64,000 nucleotides of DNA from Burkholderia cepacia. GTDB lineage: Bacteria > Pseudomonadota > Gammaproteobacteria > Burkholderiales > Burkholderiaceae. Positions 43,616-52,335 of the stretch are shown piece after piece. The DNA lies in assembly GCF_001718835.1 (NCBI RefSeq), contig NZ_CP013443.1, positions 1,860,001 through 1,924,000 on the forward strand, given 5' to 3'. Within the stretch, counting starts at the first letter, position 1; every line of letters begins with the position of its first letter. The notes beneath the pieces were generated by a model, which searched no databases, was not told the origin of the DNA, and saw only the letters and a list, made by a program, of their open reading frames with translations. Made by a program: the position numbers and the translations under genes.

Positions 43616-44725
43616 GTGAACGTCATCGACTCCGTCACGCCGCCCCTCACCGCGCCGAGCCGCGGCGCGGCGGCGAGCGACCCACCCGGCACCGTCGACA
43701 CGCTCGGCCGCCCGCTGCGCGACCTGCGCCTGTCCGTCATCGACCAGTGCAATTTCCGCTGCGGCTACTGCATGCCGCGCGAAAGCTTCGGCGCCGACTA
43801 TGCGTTCATGCCGTCGTCCGAACGGCTGTCGTTCGCGCAGCTGACCCGCATCGCACGCGCGTTCGTCGCGCTCGGCGTCGAAAAGATCCGCATCACGGGC
43901 GGCGAGCCGCTGCTGCGGCGCGGGATCGAAACGCTGATCGAGTCGCTTGCGGCGCTGACGACCGTCGACGGCAAGCCCGTCGAAATCGCGCTGACGACCA
44001 ACGGTTCGCTGCTGGCCGCGAAGGCGCGCTCACTGCGCGACGCGGGCCTGTCGCGCGCGACCGTCAGCCTCGATGCGCTCGACGACACGATGTTCCGCCG
44101 GATGAGCGACGCCGACGTGCCCGTGTCGCGCGTGCTGGCCGGCATCGAGGCCGCGCAGGCGGCCGGGCTCGCGCCGGTCAAGGTCAACGCGGTGATCGAG
44201 CGCGGTGTGAACGACGACCAGATCCTGCCGCTCGTGCGGCACTTCCGGCATACGGGCGTGGCCGTGCGTTTCATCGAATACATGGATGTCGGCGGCGCGA
44301 GCTTCTGGTCGGGCGACAAGGTCGTGCCGGCCGCGCAGATGCGCGGGATCATCGAATCCGCGTATCCGCTGCTCGCGGACGCCGCCGACGACGACGCGCA
44401 CGTCGGCACTGCGCTGCGCTATCGGCACGCCGACGGCGCGGGCGAGGTCGGCTTCATCGCGAGCGTCTCGCATCCGTTCTGCGGCACCTGTTCGCGCGCC
44501 CGCGTGTCGGCCGACGGCAAACTCTATACGTGCCTGTTCGCGACGCAAGGCACCGACCTGCGGCCGTGGCTCGGCGACGCGGCGCCGCTCGATCAGCTCG
44601 TCACCGCGATCCGCGGCCGCTGGCTGCGCCGCGACGACCGCTACTCGGAGCTGCGCGCGGCGCACCGCGCCCGGCGGACCGGCAAGACCTATCCGACCGT
44701 GCGCATGTCGCTCGTCGGCGGCTGA
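43616..44725 (+). CDS. moaA: GTP 3',8-cyclase MoaA
   Basis: A 369-residue radical SAM enzyme that starts molybdenum cofactor synthesis from GTP. The SAM-cluster cysteines are Cys45, Cys49 and Cys52 (CNFRCGYC), the second cluster uses CGTC and a Cys in KLYTC, and the essential C-terminal Gly-Gly ends the protein (SLVGG). The start is a GTG (VNVIDSVTPP); there is a 205-nt space after moeA without another gene. Residues 1-28 are a non-conserved leader. Confidence 0.93.
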   Translation: MNVIDSVTPPLTAPSRGAAASDPPGTVDTLGRPLRDLRLSVIDQCNFRCGYCMPRESFGADYAFMPSSERLSFAQLTRIARAFVALGVEKIRITGGEPLLRRGIETLIESLAALTTVDGKPVEIALTTNGSLLAAKARSLRDAGLSRATVSLDALDDTMFRRMSDADVPVSRVLAGIEAAQAAGLAPVKVNAVIERGVNDDQILPLVRHFRHTGVAVRFIEYMDVGGASFWSGDKVVPAAQMRGIIESAYPLLADAADDDAHVGTALRYRHADGAGEVGFIASVSHPFCGTCSRARVSADGKLYTCLFATQGTDLRPWLGDAAPLDQLVTAIRGRWLRRDDRYSELRAAHRARRTGKTYPTVRMSLVGG

Positions 44726-44781
44726 TGAACGGCTGACCGCTGCCGCGCGATGCGAGACGAACCGCCCCCTGGAGAACAGTC

Positions 44782-45346
44782 ATGACGTCACTCATCGATC
44801 CGCAAGCCGAGCCGGACGACCCGGCACGTTCCGGCCGCCATCCCGGCGACGAGCCTGCCGGGCCGCCCCCGCATTCGCCGCCGGCGATCTCCGGCGGCAT
44901 CGAGGTCCGGGTCCAGTACGAACCGATCGACGTCGACGCGGAGATCACGCCGATCGTGCGCAACCCGCGCGTCGGCGCGGTCGTGAATTTTCTCGGCGTC
45001 GTGCGCAACGGGCGATGTCGACGATGTCGTCGCGCTCGAGGTCGAGCACTACCCGACGATGACCGAGCAGGCCCTGTGGAGCATCGTCGAGGAAGCGTCC
45101 GCGCGCTGGCCGCTCGAGGCGGTCAGGATCGTGCACCGCATCGGCCGGATCGCGCTCGGCCATCCGGTCGTGCTGATGGTCGTGGCCGCGCCGCATCGGG
45201 CAGCGGCCTTCGACGCGTGCGAATTCCTGATGGACTTCCTGAAGACCCACGCGCCGTTCTGGAAGAAGGAGATCCGGCACGACGGCGAATCCGGCTGGGT
45301 CGAGGCGAAGGCGCACGACGACCAGGCGATGCGGCGCTGGGGCTGA
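44782..45346 (+). pseudogene. moaE: Molybdopterin synthase catalytic subunit MoaE, frameshifted
   Basis: The first frame gives a Pro-rich leader and the MoaE N-terminus (IEVRVQYEPIDVDAEITPIV, GAVVNFLGVVRNG). It then loses register at a GGG run (45010-45012). One base fewer restores DVDDVVALEVEHYPTMTEQ and the remaining MoaE sequence up to KTHAPFWKKEIR with the catalytic lysines. As written the gene cannot make the large subunit of molybdopterin synthase. Because the cluster is otherwise intact, a sequencing error or a very recent mutation is likely. Confidence 0.85.
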
Positions 45347-45385
45347 CCCGCCCGCCGCACCCTCACTTCCCGCCGACGACCCATC

Positions 45386-45643
45386 ATGAGACTGACGATC
45401 AAATACTTTGCAAGCATTCGCGAACAACTCCGCATCGACGAGGAAACCCTGGAGATCGACGCGCGCGAACTCACCGTCGACGCACTGCGCAGCACGCTGG
45501 CCGCGCGCGACGCACGCAGCGCGCAGGCGCTGCGCGACGAGCGGCCGGTGCGCACCGCCGTCAATCACGAGATGGTGACCGGCTCGTTCGTGTTGCGCGA
45601 GGACTGTGAAATCGCGTTCTTCCCGCCCGTCACCGGAGGCTGA
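45386..45643 (+). CDS. moaD: Molybdopterin synthase sulfur carrier subunit MoaD
   Basis: An 85-residue ubiquitin-like sulfur carrier. It begins MRLTIKYFASIREQL and ends FFPPVTGG; the C-terminal Gly-Gly is thiocarboxylated and inserted into MoaE to make the dithiolene of molybdopterin. It lies 39 nt after moaE, in the same operon. Unusually, moaD follows rather than precedes moaE. Identification is firm. Confidence 0.95.
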   Translation: MRLTIKYFASIREQLRIDEETLEIDARELTVDALRSTLAARDARSAQALRDERPVRTAVNHEMVTGSFVLREDCEIAFFPPVTGG

Positions 45644-45686
45644 CGCACGCCGCGGCGAACCCGCCGCGCCGTGCGCTCCGCCCAGA

Positions 45687-47110
45687 TCAGCGCGCGCAGA
45701 TCGCCGCCAGCTTGCCGACCGTGATGACCGCCTGTTCGATCTCCGGCGACCACGGGCTGCTGTAGTTCAGCCGGATGAAGTTCCGGTAGTTGTCCGCGAT
45801 CGAGAACATGTAGCCGGGCCCGATCGTGATGCCCTGCTCCAGCGCGAGCTGGTACAGCCGCATCGCGTCGACCTGCGCGGGCAACTCGACCCACAGCACG
45901 TACCCCCCCGCCGGGCTCGAGATCCGCGTGCCTTCCGGGAAGAACCGCGACACCATCGCACGCATCAGGTTCGCCTGCTGCGCATACGCCTTGCGCAAGC
46001 GCCGCAGGTGATGCTCATAACCGTCGCGTTCGAGAAACTCCGCGATCGCGAGCTGCGGCAGCGACGGCGTCGCAAGCGTGTTCAGGAACTTCAGCTTCTC
46101 GACCTGATCGCGATAACGGCCCGGCAGCGCCCAGCCGATCCGGTACGCGGCCGTCAGGCTCTTCGAGAACGACGCGCAATGCAGCACGAGCCCCTTCCTG
46201 TCGAACGATTTCAGCGTACTCGGATGCATGTTGCCGAAGTACAGTTCGTTGTACACACCGTTCTCGATCACCGGCATTCCGCCTTCGTCGCGAACTCGAC
46301 CAGCTCGCGCTTGCGCTCGTCGGGCATCTGGAAGCCGAGCGGGTTCTGGAAGTTCGGCATCACCATGCATGCGGCGATCGGCTGCGACTTCGCGATCGCG
46401 GCGAGCGCCGCGATGTCGATCCCGTATTCCGGATGCGTCGCCACCTCGATCGCCTTCATCCCCATCCGCTCGATCGCGTGCAGCATCGCATAGAACGTCG
46501 GCGATTCCACCGCGATCGTGTCGCCCGGTTTCGCCACCGCCTGCAGGCACAGGTTGATCGCCTCCGTCGCGCCCACCGTCACGATGATCTCGTTCGGGTC
46601 CACCGACATCCCGTTTTCCAGGTAGCGCCGCGCGATCTGCCGGATCAGCCGCGGATGCCCGGGCGGCAATCCGTCCGTCACGCCCCACAGCGACTTGTCG
46701 CGGCCGGCCGCATACGCGTAGCGGTTCAGCTTCTCGAACGGGAACAGGCTCGGGTCAGGATACGGCGAGCCGAGCGGCACCGCGTCGTCGGTGCCGATCG
46801 AGCGCAGCGTCGACAGCACGAGCCGGCTCACGTCGACCGACGACGAGATCGCGATCGGCTTCGACGGCCGCAGCTCGCGCACCGGCGCATGGCCGTCGTC
46901 GCGCCGCAGGTTCACGAAATAGCCGGACTGCGGGCGGCTTTCGAGCAGCCCGCGGCTTTCCAGCAGCAGATACGCGTGCAGCACGGTCGTGATGCTGATC
47001 CGGTGCTGCTGGCTCGCCTGCCGCACCGACGGAATCCGGTCGCCGTGCCGGTACACGCCCTGGCGGATCAGGCGCTCGATGTCGTCCGCGAGCTTTTCAT
47101 AGAGTTTCAT
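45687..47110 (-). pseudogene. MocR-type PLP-dependent regulator, frameshifted
   Basis: The 5' part (from 47110) encodes a GntR winged helix (LADDIERLIRQGVYRHGDRIPSVRQ) and the first half of the aminotransferase domain, ending VEFATKAECR and a stop. The 3' part continues in another frame from MPVIENGVYNELYFGN through the PLP lysine in SFSKSLTAAYRIGW to the end. One missing base near 46280 (in GCGGAATGCC) explains the break. Both halves are well conserved, so the lesion is recent or a sequencing error. It converges on moaD. Confidence 0.85.
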
Positions 47111-47552
47111 CGCGTGCCTCCCGCCGGGGCGCCGCCCGGGTCGTGATGCGTCGCGCGCTTTCCGTTCGACCTTGCCTTTTCCATCGCTTGACTCTCTGGT
47201 GGGGGCATCCGCAGCGTCCCCAAACCTCGTGCGCCGCGGTGCTGTGCTTTTGATGATGGAAGAGTAAAAGGAGAACAGTCAGCCGCGAGCACACACATTC
47301 ATCGCGCCCGCAAGAGTACAGTTCGGGCAATCAGGATTACTGTGCGCGAACTGTATGTCTTACGAATTCGTGACGGGGAAGTGTCGGGAAGAGCAATCGA
47401 ATCGCGGAATATTAGGGAGCACGAACGGTCCCTGAAGGCAATTCACTGGCGCACGCCCGCTCCTCAGGCGCGCAGCCTGAAAAGGTGCGTCGTGTCGCGC
47501 CCGCCGTCGGCCGCCATGACGGCCGACGACGATCGCCCGCGCCGGCTCCCGC
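47111..47552. other. 442-nt intergenic region upstream of the MocR gene
   Basis: No gene is supported. It contains a perfect 9-bp inverted repeat, TACAGTTCG (47317-47325) and CGAACTGTA (47347-47355), listed separately as a likely operator. Small plus-strand frames over it are not protein-like. Confidence 0.4.
47317..47355. promoter_or_regulatory. Inverted repeat TACAGTTCG...CGAACTGTA
   Basis: Two perfect 9-bp arms with centres 30 bp apart, about three helical turns, in the promoter region of the frameshifted MocR gene. MocR proteins commonly bind spaced repeats on one DNA face. Autoregulation is plausible. Confidence 0.5.
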
Positions 47553-48038
47553 TCAAGACGCCATGCCCTGCATCTTGTGCGAGAAATGCGCACGCTCGGC
47601 CGTCTCCATCAGCGTCAGGAATTCATCCTGCATCATGTGGATCAGCGCTTCGTGGTCGCCGGCCTCGAAATAGACTTCCGGCTGCTGTGCGAGATGTTCC
47701 TCGAGAAACGTCTTCATGCCGTACGCCATGCAGACCGGTGGCAGCGCACCCATGTCGCAATCCTTGAACAGCTCGCGCAGCTCGAGTTCCTTCGCGAGCA
47801 CGAGATGGCGTCCCGTCTTCACCCAGAGATCCGACAGGCGCACGGCGTGCGTGGTCGGCAGTACGGCTGCGACGTAGCCTTCGTCGTCTTCGAGGAGCAC
47901 GGTCTTCGCGAGACGATCGCCGGGAATATGCGCGGCGGCGGCCGTCTCCATGCTCGTATGGCTATAGGGGTGGTACACCACTTCGTACCGCGATGACTTC
48001 TGGCGCAGGCAATCCTGCAGGGTGGCTGATACTGGCAT
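47553..48038 (-). CDS. YbaK/EbsC family aminoacyl-tRNA deacylase-like protein
   Basis: A 161-residue protein of the YbaK/ProX fold, whose members hydrolyse mischarged tRNA in trans. The N-terminal VYHPYSHTSMETAAAAHIPGDRLAKTVLL and central AVLPTTHAVRLSDL segments match, although it is a divergent subgroup and the substrate tRNA cannot be named. A C-terminal acidic helix (EALIHMMQDEF) is present. It is transcribed alone, with a long upstream spacer shared with the cysteine synthase-like gene end. Confidence 0.82.
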   Translation of the reverse strand: MPVSATLQDCLRQKSSRYEVVYHPYSHTSMETAAAAHIPGDRLAKTVLLEDDEGYVAAVLPTTHAVRLSDLWVKTGRHLVLAKELELRELFKDCDMGALPPVCMAYGMKTFLEEHLAQQPEVYFEAGDHEALIHMMQDEFLTLMETAERAHFSHKMQGMAS

Positions 48039-48139
48039 GGCACACCTCGTCTGGGCGAATCGGGCGAACGGAGTTCGCTCCGGATTTGTTCAGCATAGGT
48101 CGCATTCGAGCCAATGGAAAATCCCGTTGCACCCCATCG

Positions 48140-49114
48140 TCACGCCGGCTCCAGACCCTTTTCGCGCAGCCATTCGCGGTTGAAGAGTCGCGCACGATAG
48201 ATGTCGCCGCGGTCGCACAGCAAAGTCACGATCGTATGCCCCGGGCCCATCCTGCGGGCCAGCCAGACCGCTGCCGCGACGTTGATTCCGCTCGATCCGC
48301 CGACGTACAGCCCTTCTTCGCGCAGCAGCCGGTAGACCATCGTCACGCACTGCGAATCGTCTATCCTCACGGCGTCGTCGATCGGTGAGCCGGCCAGATT
48401 CGCGGTGACGCGCGTCGAGCCGATGCCTTCGGTGATCGAACTGCCTTCGGCGCCGAGGTCGCCCGTTTTCACGTAACCGTAGAGCCCGCTGCCGTGCGGA
48501 TCGGCCAGCACGATCCGGACCTCCGGATTCTGCTCCTTCAGGTAGCGGCTCACGCCCGCCAGCGTGCCGCCCGTGCCCGTTGCGCAGACGAACGCATCGA
48601 CCGTGCCTGCCGTATCGCGCCAGATTTCCGGCCCGGTTGTCTCGTAGTGCGCCTGCCGGTTGACGACGTTGTCGAACTGGTTGGCCCATACCGCGTTGTC
48701 GAGTTCGTCCGCGAGCCGCCCGGCAATCTTCTGATAGTTGTTCGGGTCGCGATACGGCGCCGCCGGCACCGGGCGCACGTCGGCGCCGAGCGTGCGCAGG
48801 ATCGCCATCTTGTCCGGCGATTGCGTGTCGGGAATCACGATCACGCAGCGATAACCGCGCGCCGCGCAGATGTGCGCAAGGCCGATGCCCGTGTTGCCCG
48901 CCGTGCCCTCGACGACGGTGCCGCCCGGCTTCAGCGCGCCGCGCTGCTCGGCGTCGCGGATGATGTAGAGCGCCGCGCGATCCTTCACCGAACCGCCCGG
49001 ATTCATGAATTCCGCCTTGCCCAGGATTTCGCAGCCCGTTTCCGCGCTGAGCGTCGCCAGCCGGATCAACGGCGTGCGTCCCACGCAGTCGACGAAGCCG
49101 TGTCGCACGTCCAT
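48140..49114 (-). CDS. Cysteine synthase A-like PLP enzyme
   Basis: A 324-residue fold-type II PLP enzyme. The Schiff-base lysine is Lys44 in NPGGSVKDRAA, the substrate loop is EGTAGNTGIG, and the phosphate loop is ATGTGGTLAG. It resembles O-acetylserine sulfhydrylase, but the C-terminal part (LLCDRGDIYRARLFNREWLREKGL) places it in the separate Burkholderia/Pseudomonas CysK-like group, so substrates other than O-acetylserine are possible. GGAGG precedes the ATG at 49114. It is divergent from the adenosine-specific kinase gene. Confidence 0.9.
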   Translation of the reverse strand: MDVRHGFVDCVGRTPLIRLATLSAETGCEILGKAEFMNPGGSVKDRAALYIIRDAEQRGALKPGGTVVEGTAGNTGIGLAHICAARGYRCVIVIPDTQSPDKMAILRTLGADVRPVPAAPYRDPNNYQKIAGRLADELDNAVWANQFDNVVNRQAHYETTGPEIWRDTAGTVDAFVCATGTGGTLAGVSRYLKEQNPEVRIVLADPHGSGLYGYVKTGDLGAEGSSITEGIGSTRVTANLAGSPIDDAVRIDDSQCVTMVYRLLREEGLYVGGSSGINVAAAVWLARRMGPGHTIVTLLCDRGDIYRARLFNREWLREKGLEPA

Positions 49115-49256
49115 ATCCGCCTCCGTCGCGCGCCCAACCCGCACACAACGAAGGATAGGACGCCGCGCCGCCGCCCGCTTTCGCCGCCGGCGATCGCGTA
49201 CTAAGCTTGGAGAGCCCCTTGCGGCGCGCGCGCCGCATCGCCAGACGAGGTCCGCC

Positions 49257-49745
49257 ATGCTGCAATTCGAAACCGTCACCATCGACAAGCCCGAGGCCGT
49301 GAACTTCATCCTCGGCCAGTCGCATTTCATCAAGTCCGTCGAGGACATCCACGAGACGCTGGTCGGCACCGTGCCCGGCATCCGTTTCGGGCTCGCGTTC
49401 TGCGAGGCATCGGGCAAACGTCTCGTGCGCCGTTCCGGCACCGATGCGGAACTCGTCGAACTCGCGTGCCGCAACGCCCTTGCGATCGGCGCCGGCCACG
49501 CGTTCATCGTGTTCCTCGGCGACGGTTTCTATCCGGTCAATGTGCTCAATGCGATCAAGGCCGTGCCGGAGGTCTGCCGGATCTACTGCGCGACTGCGAA
49601 CCCGACCGACGTGATCGTCGCGGAAAGCGCGCAGGGACGCGGGATCGCCGGCGTCGTCGACGGCTTTCCGCCGCTCGGCGTCGAGAACGACGACGACGTG
49701 CGCTGGCGCAAGGATCTGCTGCGCACGATCGGATACAAGGCGTAA
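49257..49745 (+). CDS. Adenosine-specific kinase (DUF355)
   Basis: A 162-residue protein of the family first defined structurally as an adenosine-specific kinase in archaea. Conserved segments are NFILGQSHFIKSVEDIHE, FGLAFCEASGKRLVRRSGTD, HAFIVFLGDGFYPVNVLN and a C-terminal GVVDG. It is a single-domain protein of the usual length. The in-vivo role in bacteria is not known. It stands alone, divergent from the CysK-like gene. Confidence 0.88.
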   Translation: MLQFETVTIDKPEAVNFILGQSHFIKSVEDIHETLVGTVPGIRFGLAFCEASGKRLVRRSGTDAELVELACRNALAIGAGHAFIVFLGDGFYPVNVLNAIKAVPEVCRIYCATANPTDVIVAESAQGRGIAGVVDGFPPLGVENDDDVRWRKDLLRTIGYKA

Positions 49746-50012
49746 GAGGAATTCGCCGCGGGCTGCCGCGGCCGGCACGGGCACTCTGGAGCGCCCTCCG
49801 ATCCTGCAAGCCCTGCTGACCCGGCGGGGCGATGACGCGTCAGGATTCGGCGGCGGTGAAAAACTTGACCGTTAGTTGCGATTAGTCGGCAGGCGCAGCG
49901 CGCATTCCGGCATCGCGCCACAACCGTGCGCGTGCCCTATACTTGCCCGCAGATTGATACGCGGCCGCGCGGGCGCAACGGCGGCCGTGGCCGATTCTTC
50001 CGGGAGCCACGC

Positions 50013-50300
50013 ATGCATTACCAGTTGATCTACGAACTCGTCGACGATTACCTGACGCGGCGCGAACCCTTCCGTGCCGAACATCTCGCGCTTGCACAGG
50101 CCGCGACCGAACGCGGCGAACTCGTGCTCGCCGGCGCACTGTCGGATCCGGCCGACCAGGCCGTGCTCGTGTTCGAAGGCGATTCGCCGGAGGCGGCCGA
50201 GTCGTTCGCGCGCGCCGATCCGTATGTGCAGAACGGCCTCGTGAAATCGTGGCGTGTGCGTCCGTGGCGCGTCGTGATCGGCAAGCACGCGCCGCGCTAG
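50013..50300 (+). CDS. YciI family protein
   Basis: A 95-residue ferredoxin-fold protein. It opens MHYQLIYELVDDYLTRREPFRAEHLALA, with the conserved His in the HL motif, and contains GALSDPADQAVLVFEGDS and ADPYVQNGLVKSW, both typical of YciI-like proteins. Some relatives are dehydrochlorinases or muconolactone isomerase-like, but most have no known activity. GGGAG precedes the ATG. It ends nine bases before the convergent corA gene. Confidence 0.88.
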   Translation: MHYQLIYELVDDYLTRREPFRAEHLALAQAATERGELVLAGALSDPADQAVLVFEGDSPEAAESFARADPYVQNGLVKSWRVRPWRVVIGKHAPR

Positions 50301-50308
50301 GCGCGAGA

Positions 50309-51286
50309 CTACAGCCACCCTGCCCGCTTGAATCGCCACCACAGCGCGAAGTCGGCGACGACCATCACCGCGATGCAGCCGTAGAAACCGTATTTCAGGT
50401 GCAGTTCGGGCATGTTCGCGAAGTTCATCCCGTAGATGCCGGCGATCATCGTCGGTATCGCGAACAGCGCGGCGAACGAACCGAGCCGCTTCGTCACTTC
50501 GTTCTCGGCCAGCGAAATCATCCCGAGGTTGACCTGGATCGCCGTGACGACCATCTCGCGGCGCCCTTCGATCGTCTTCACGATCCTCTGCAGATGGTCG
50601 TACACGTCGCGGAAATAAGCCGCCATCCCGCTGCAGACCTGCGGCACGCGTCCGCCGGTGAGTTTCGCGAGCGGTTCGATCAGCGGCGCCGTGTGCTGGT
50701 ACAGCATCACGAGCCGGCGCTTCAGCGAATAGAGATCCTCGATGATCGCGCGCGACGACGCGGGCGTGGCCTTCGCGAAGATACGATCCTCGAGTTCCTC
50801 GAGCTCGGTGCCGAGCGTTTCGAGGATCGGGAAATAGCGGTCGACGACCTGGTCCATCAGCGCGTAGAACACGAACGCCGAGCCTTCCCGCAGCAGATGC
50901 GGCTCGTGCTCGCAGCGCTTGCGCACGTCGCGGAAGTCCTGCTCGGTGTGGTTGCGGATCGACAGCACGTAGTTCGGGCCGACGAACACGTTCAGCTCGC
51001 CCACCTTGAATTCGCCGTCGGCATCGAGCTCGACCGTATGCAGCACCGCGAACAGCGAATCGCCGTACTCCTCGATCTTCGGCCGCTGGTGCCCCTTGCG
51101 GGCATCCTCGAGCGCCAGCTCGTGCAGCCCGAACTCCTCGCCCATCAGGTCGATTTCCTCGGGTGTCGGATCCTTCAGCGCGACCCACACGAAGCACTCG
51201 GGCTTCGACACGTAGTCGCTGATGGCGTCGATATCGATGTCGGCCAGCTTGCGGCCGTCCTGGTATGCAGCACAGTTGATCAGCAT
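50309..51286 (-). CDS. corA: Magnesium/cobalt transporter CorA
   Basis: A 325-residue pentameric divalent-cation channel. A long cytoplasmic alpha/beta domain and helical stalk (residues about 1-260) are followed by two membrane helices. The first ends with the selectivity motif YGMNF, and the second is YGFYGCIAVMVVADFALWWRF. The short C-terminal basic tail is normal. It is transcribed alone, divergent from cydX. Identification is firm. Confidence 0.95.
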   Translation of the reverse strand: MLINCAAYQDGRKLADIDIDAISDYVSKPECFVWVALKDPTPEEIDLMGEEFGLHELALEDARKGHQRPKIEEYGDSLFAVLHTVELDADGEFKVGELNVFVGPNYVLSIRNHTEQDFRDVRKRCEHEPHLLREGSAFVFYALMDQVVDRYFPILETLGTELEELEDRIFAKATPASSRAIIEDLYSLKRRLVMLYQHTAPLIEPLAKLTGGRVPQVCSGMAAYFRDVYDHLQRIVKTIEGRREMVVTAIQVNLGMISLAENEVTKRLGSFAALFAIPTMIAGIYGMNFANMPELHLKYGFYGCIAVMVVADFALWWRFKRAGWL

Positions 51287-51487
51287 GGTGCCTCTGATGT
51301 TGCGGTTTCATCCGCGAGTTTACCCGTTTGTCGCAGGTCCGGTCCCGCTTCGGCGCGGCTTGCGCGGCACGGCGATATTGGTCATGATCGGGCTGCGTGC
51401 GCCGCAGCATGCGCGGGTACGCACCCACACGCCCGCCCGCGGCCCGCCTGCGCGGCTTCATTACTTCAGCGTCAAGGAGACAGACCC

Positions 51488-51634
51488 ATGTGGTATTTCT
51501 CGTGGATACTCGGCATCGGCGTGGCGCTCGGCTTCGGCATCATCAACGCGATGTGGCTGGAGGCGGAAGTGTATCCGCGCGACCCGAAGCTCAACGGCGC
51601 CGACCGGCCCGGATCGGGGAGCACGCCCTCGTGA
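51488..51634 (+). CDS. cydX: Orphan CydX-like bd oxidase small subunit
   Basis: A 48-residue single-helix membrane protein. It begins MWYFSWILG and has FGIINAMWLE at 16-25, the exact pattern of CydX/YbgT, the third subunit that stabilises heme b595 and d in cytochrome bd. AAGGAG lies eight bases upstream. It normally follows cydB; here cydAB is 11 kb away and on the opposite strand. Its stop overlaps the GTG of the next gene. It may serve the cydAB of this window or a second bd oxidase elsewhere. Confidence 0.88.
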   Translation: MWYFSWILGIGVALGFGIINAMWLEAEVYPRDPKLNGADRPGSGSTPS

Positions 51635-52245
51635 CGCACCTGGTGTTCTTCTGCGGTCACGCCGGCACCGGCAAGACCACGCTCGCGAAGCGGCTCATCG
51701 GGCCGCTGATGCGCGCGACCGGCGAGGCCTTCTGCCTGCTCGACAAGGACACGCTGTACGGCCGCTACAGCTCGGCCGCGATGGGTGCGCTCACCGAGGA
51801 TCCGAACGACCGCGACAGCCCGCTCTACCTGAAGCACCTGCGCGATCCCGAATACCAGGGCCTGCTCGACACGGCCCGTGAAAATCTCGCGCTGGGCATC
51901 GGCGCGCTCGTCGTCGGCCCGCTGTCGCGCGAAGTGCGCGACCGTCGCATTCTCGACCGCGCATGGCTCGGCATCGCACCCGACGTCACGCTGACGGTCG
52001 TCTGGGTGTACACGTCGGAAGACGTCGCGCACCAGCGGATCGTCGCGCGCGGCAACCCGAACGATGCCTACAAGCTCGCGCACTGGGACGAATACCGGCA
52101 GCGCCGCTTCGTGCCGACCGGCCACGAATGCGACGGCATCGTGATGTTCGACAACACCGCGCCCTCCGACGCGGACGTCGCTGCGCTGCTGGCGCGGATC
52201 GTGCCGCCGCCGCGGGCGCCGCTCGTCCCGCCGCTGCCTGCCTGA
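51631..52245 (+). CDS. P-loop kinase/AAA family ATPase
   Basis: A 204-residue single-domain P-loop protein. The Walker A motif is GHAGTGKTT (9-17), DKDTLYGRYSS follows as in small-molecule kinases, and a Walker B-like VVWVYTS strand lies near 130. The size and layout suggest a kinase of the gluconate, chloramphenicol or zeta-toxin type rather than a ring ATPase. It starts with GTG overlapping the cydX stop (GTGA). The substrate is unknown, and a link to cytochrome bd is not established. Confidence 0.8.
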   Translation: MTHLVFFCGHAGTGKTTLAKRLIGPLMRATGEAFCLLDKDTLYGRYSSAAMGALTEDPNDRDSPLYLKHLRDPEYQGLLDTARENLALGIGALVVGPLSREVRDRRILDRAWLGIAPDVTLTVVWVYTSEDVAHQRIVARGNPNDAYKLAHWDEYRQRRFVPTGHECDGIVMFDNTAPSDADVAALLARIVPPPRAPLVPPLPA

Positions 52246-52262
52246 ACTTTCCCGCCGCATGG

Positions 52263-52297
52263 AAAAAACGCCGGGCGGCGCATCGCGCCCCCGGCGT
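52263..52297 (-). terminator. Rho-independent terminator of the saccharopine dehydrogenase-like gene
   Basis: Read on the minus strand, ACGCCGGG pairs with CCCGGCGT around an inner GCGC-rich stem and is followed by six T. It lies about 40 nt past the stop at 52336. Confidence 0.82.
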
Positions 52298-52335
52298 CGT
52301 CATGGCGTCGTGCATCGACGCCAGGCGATTTGCAT

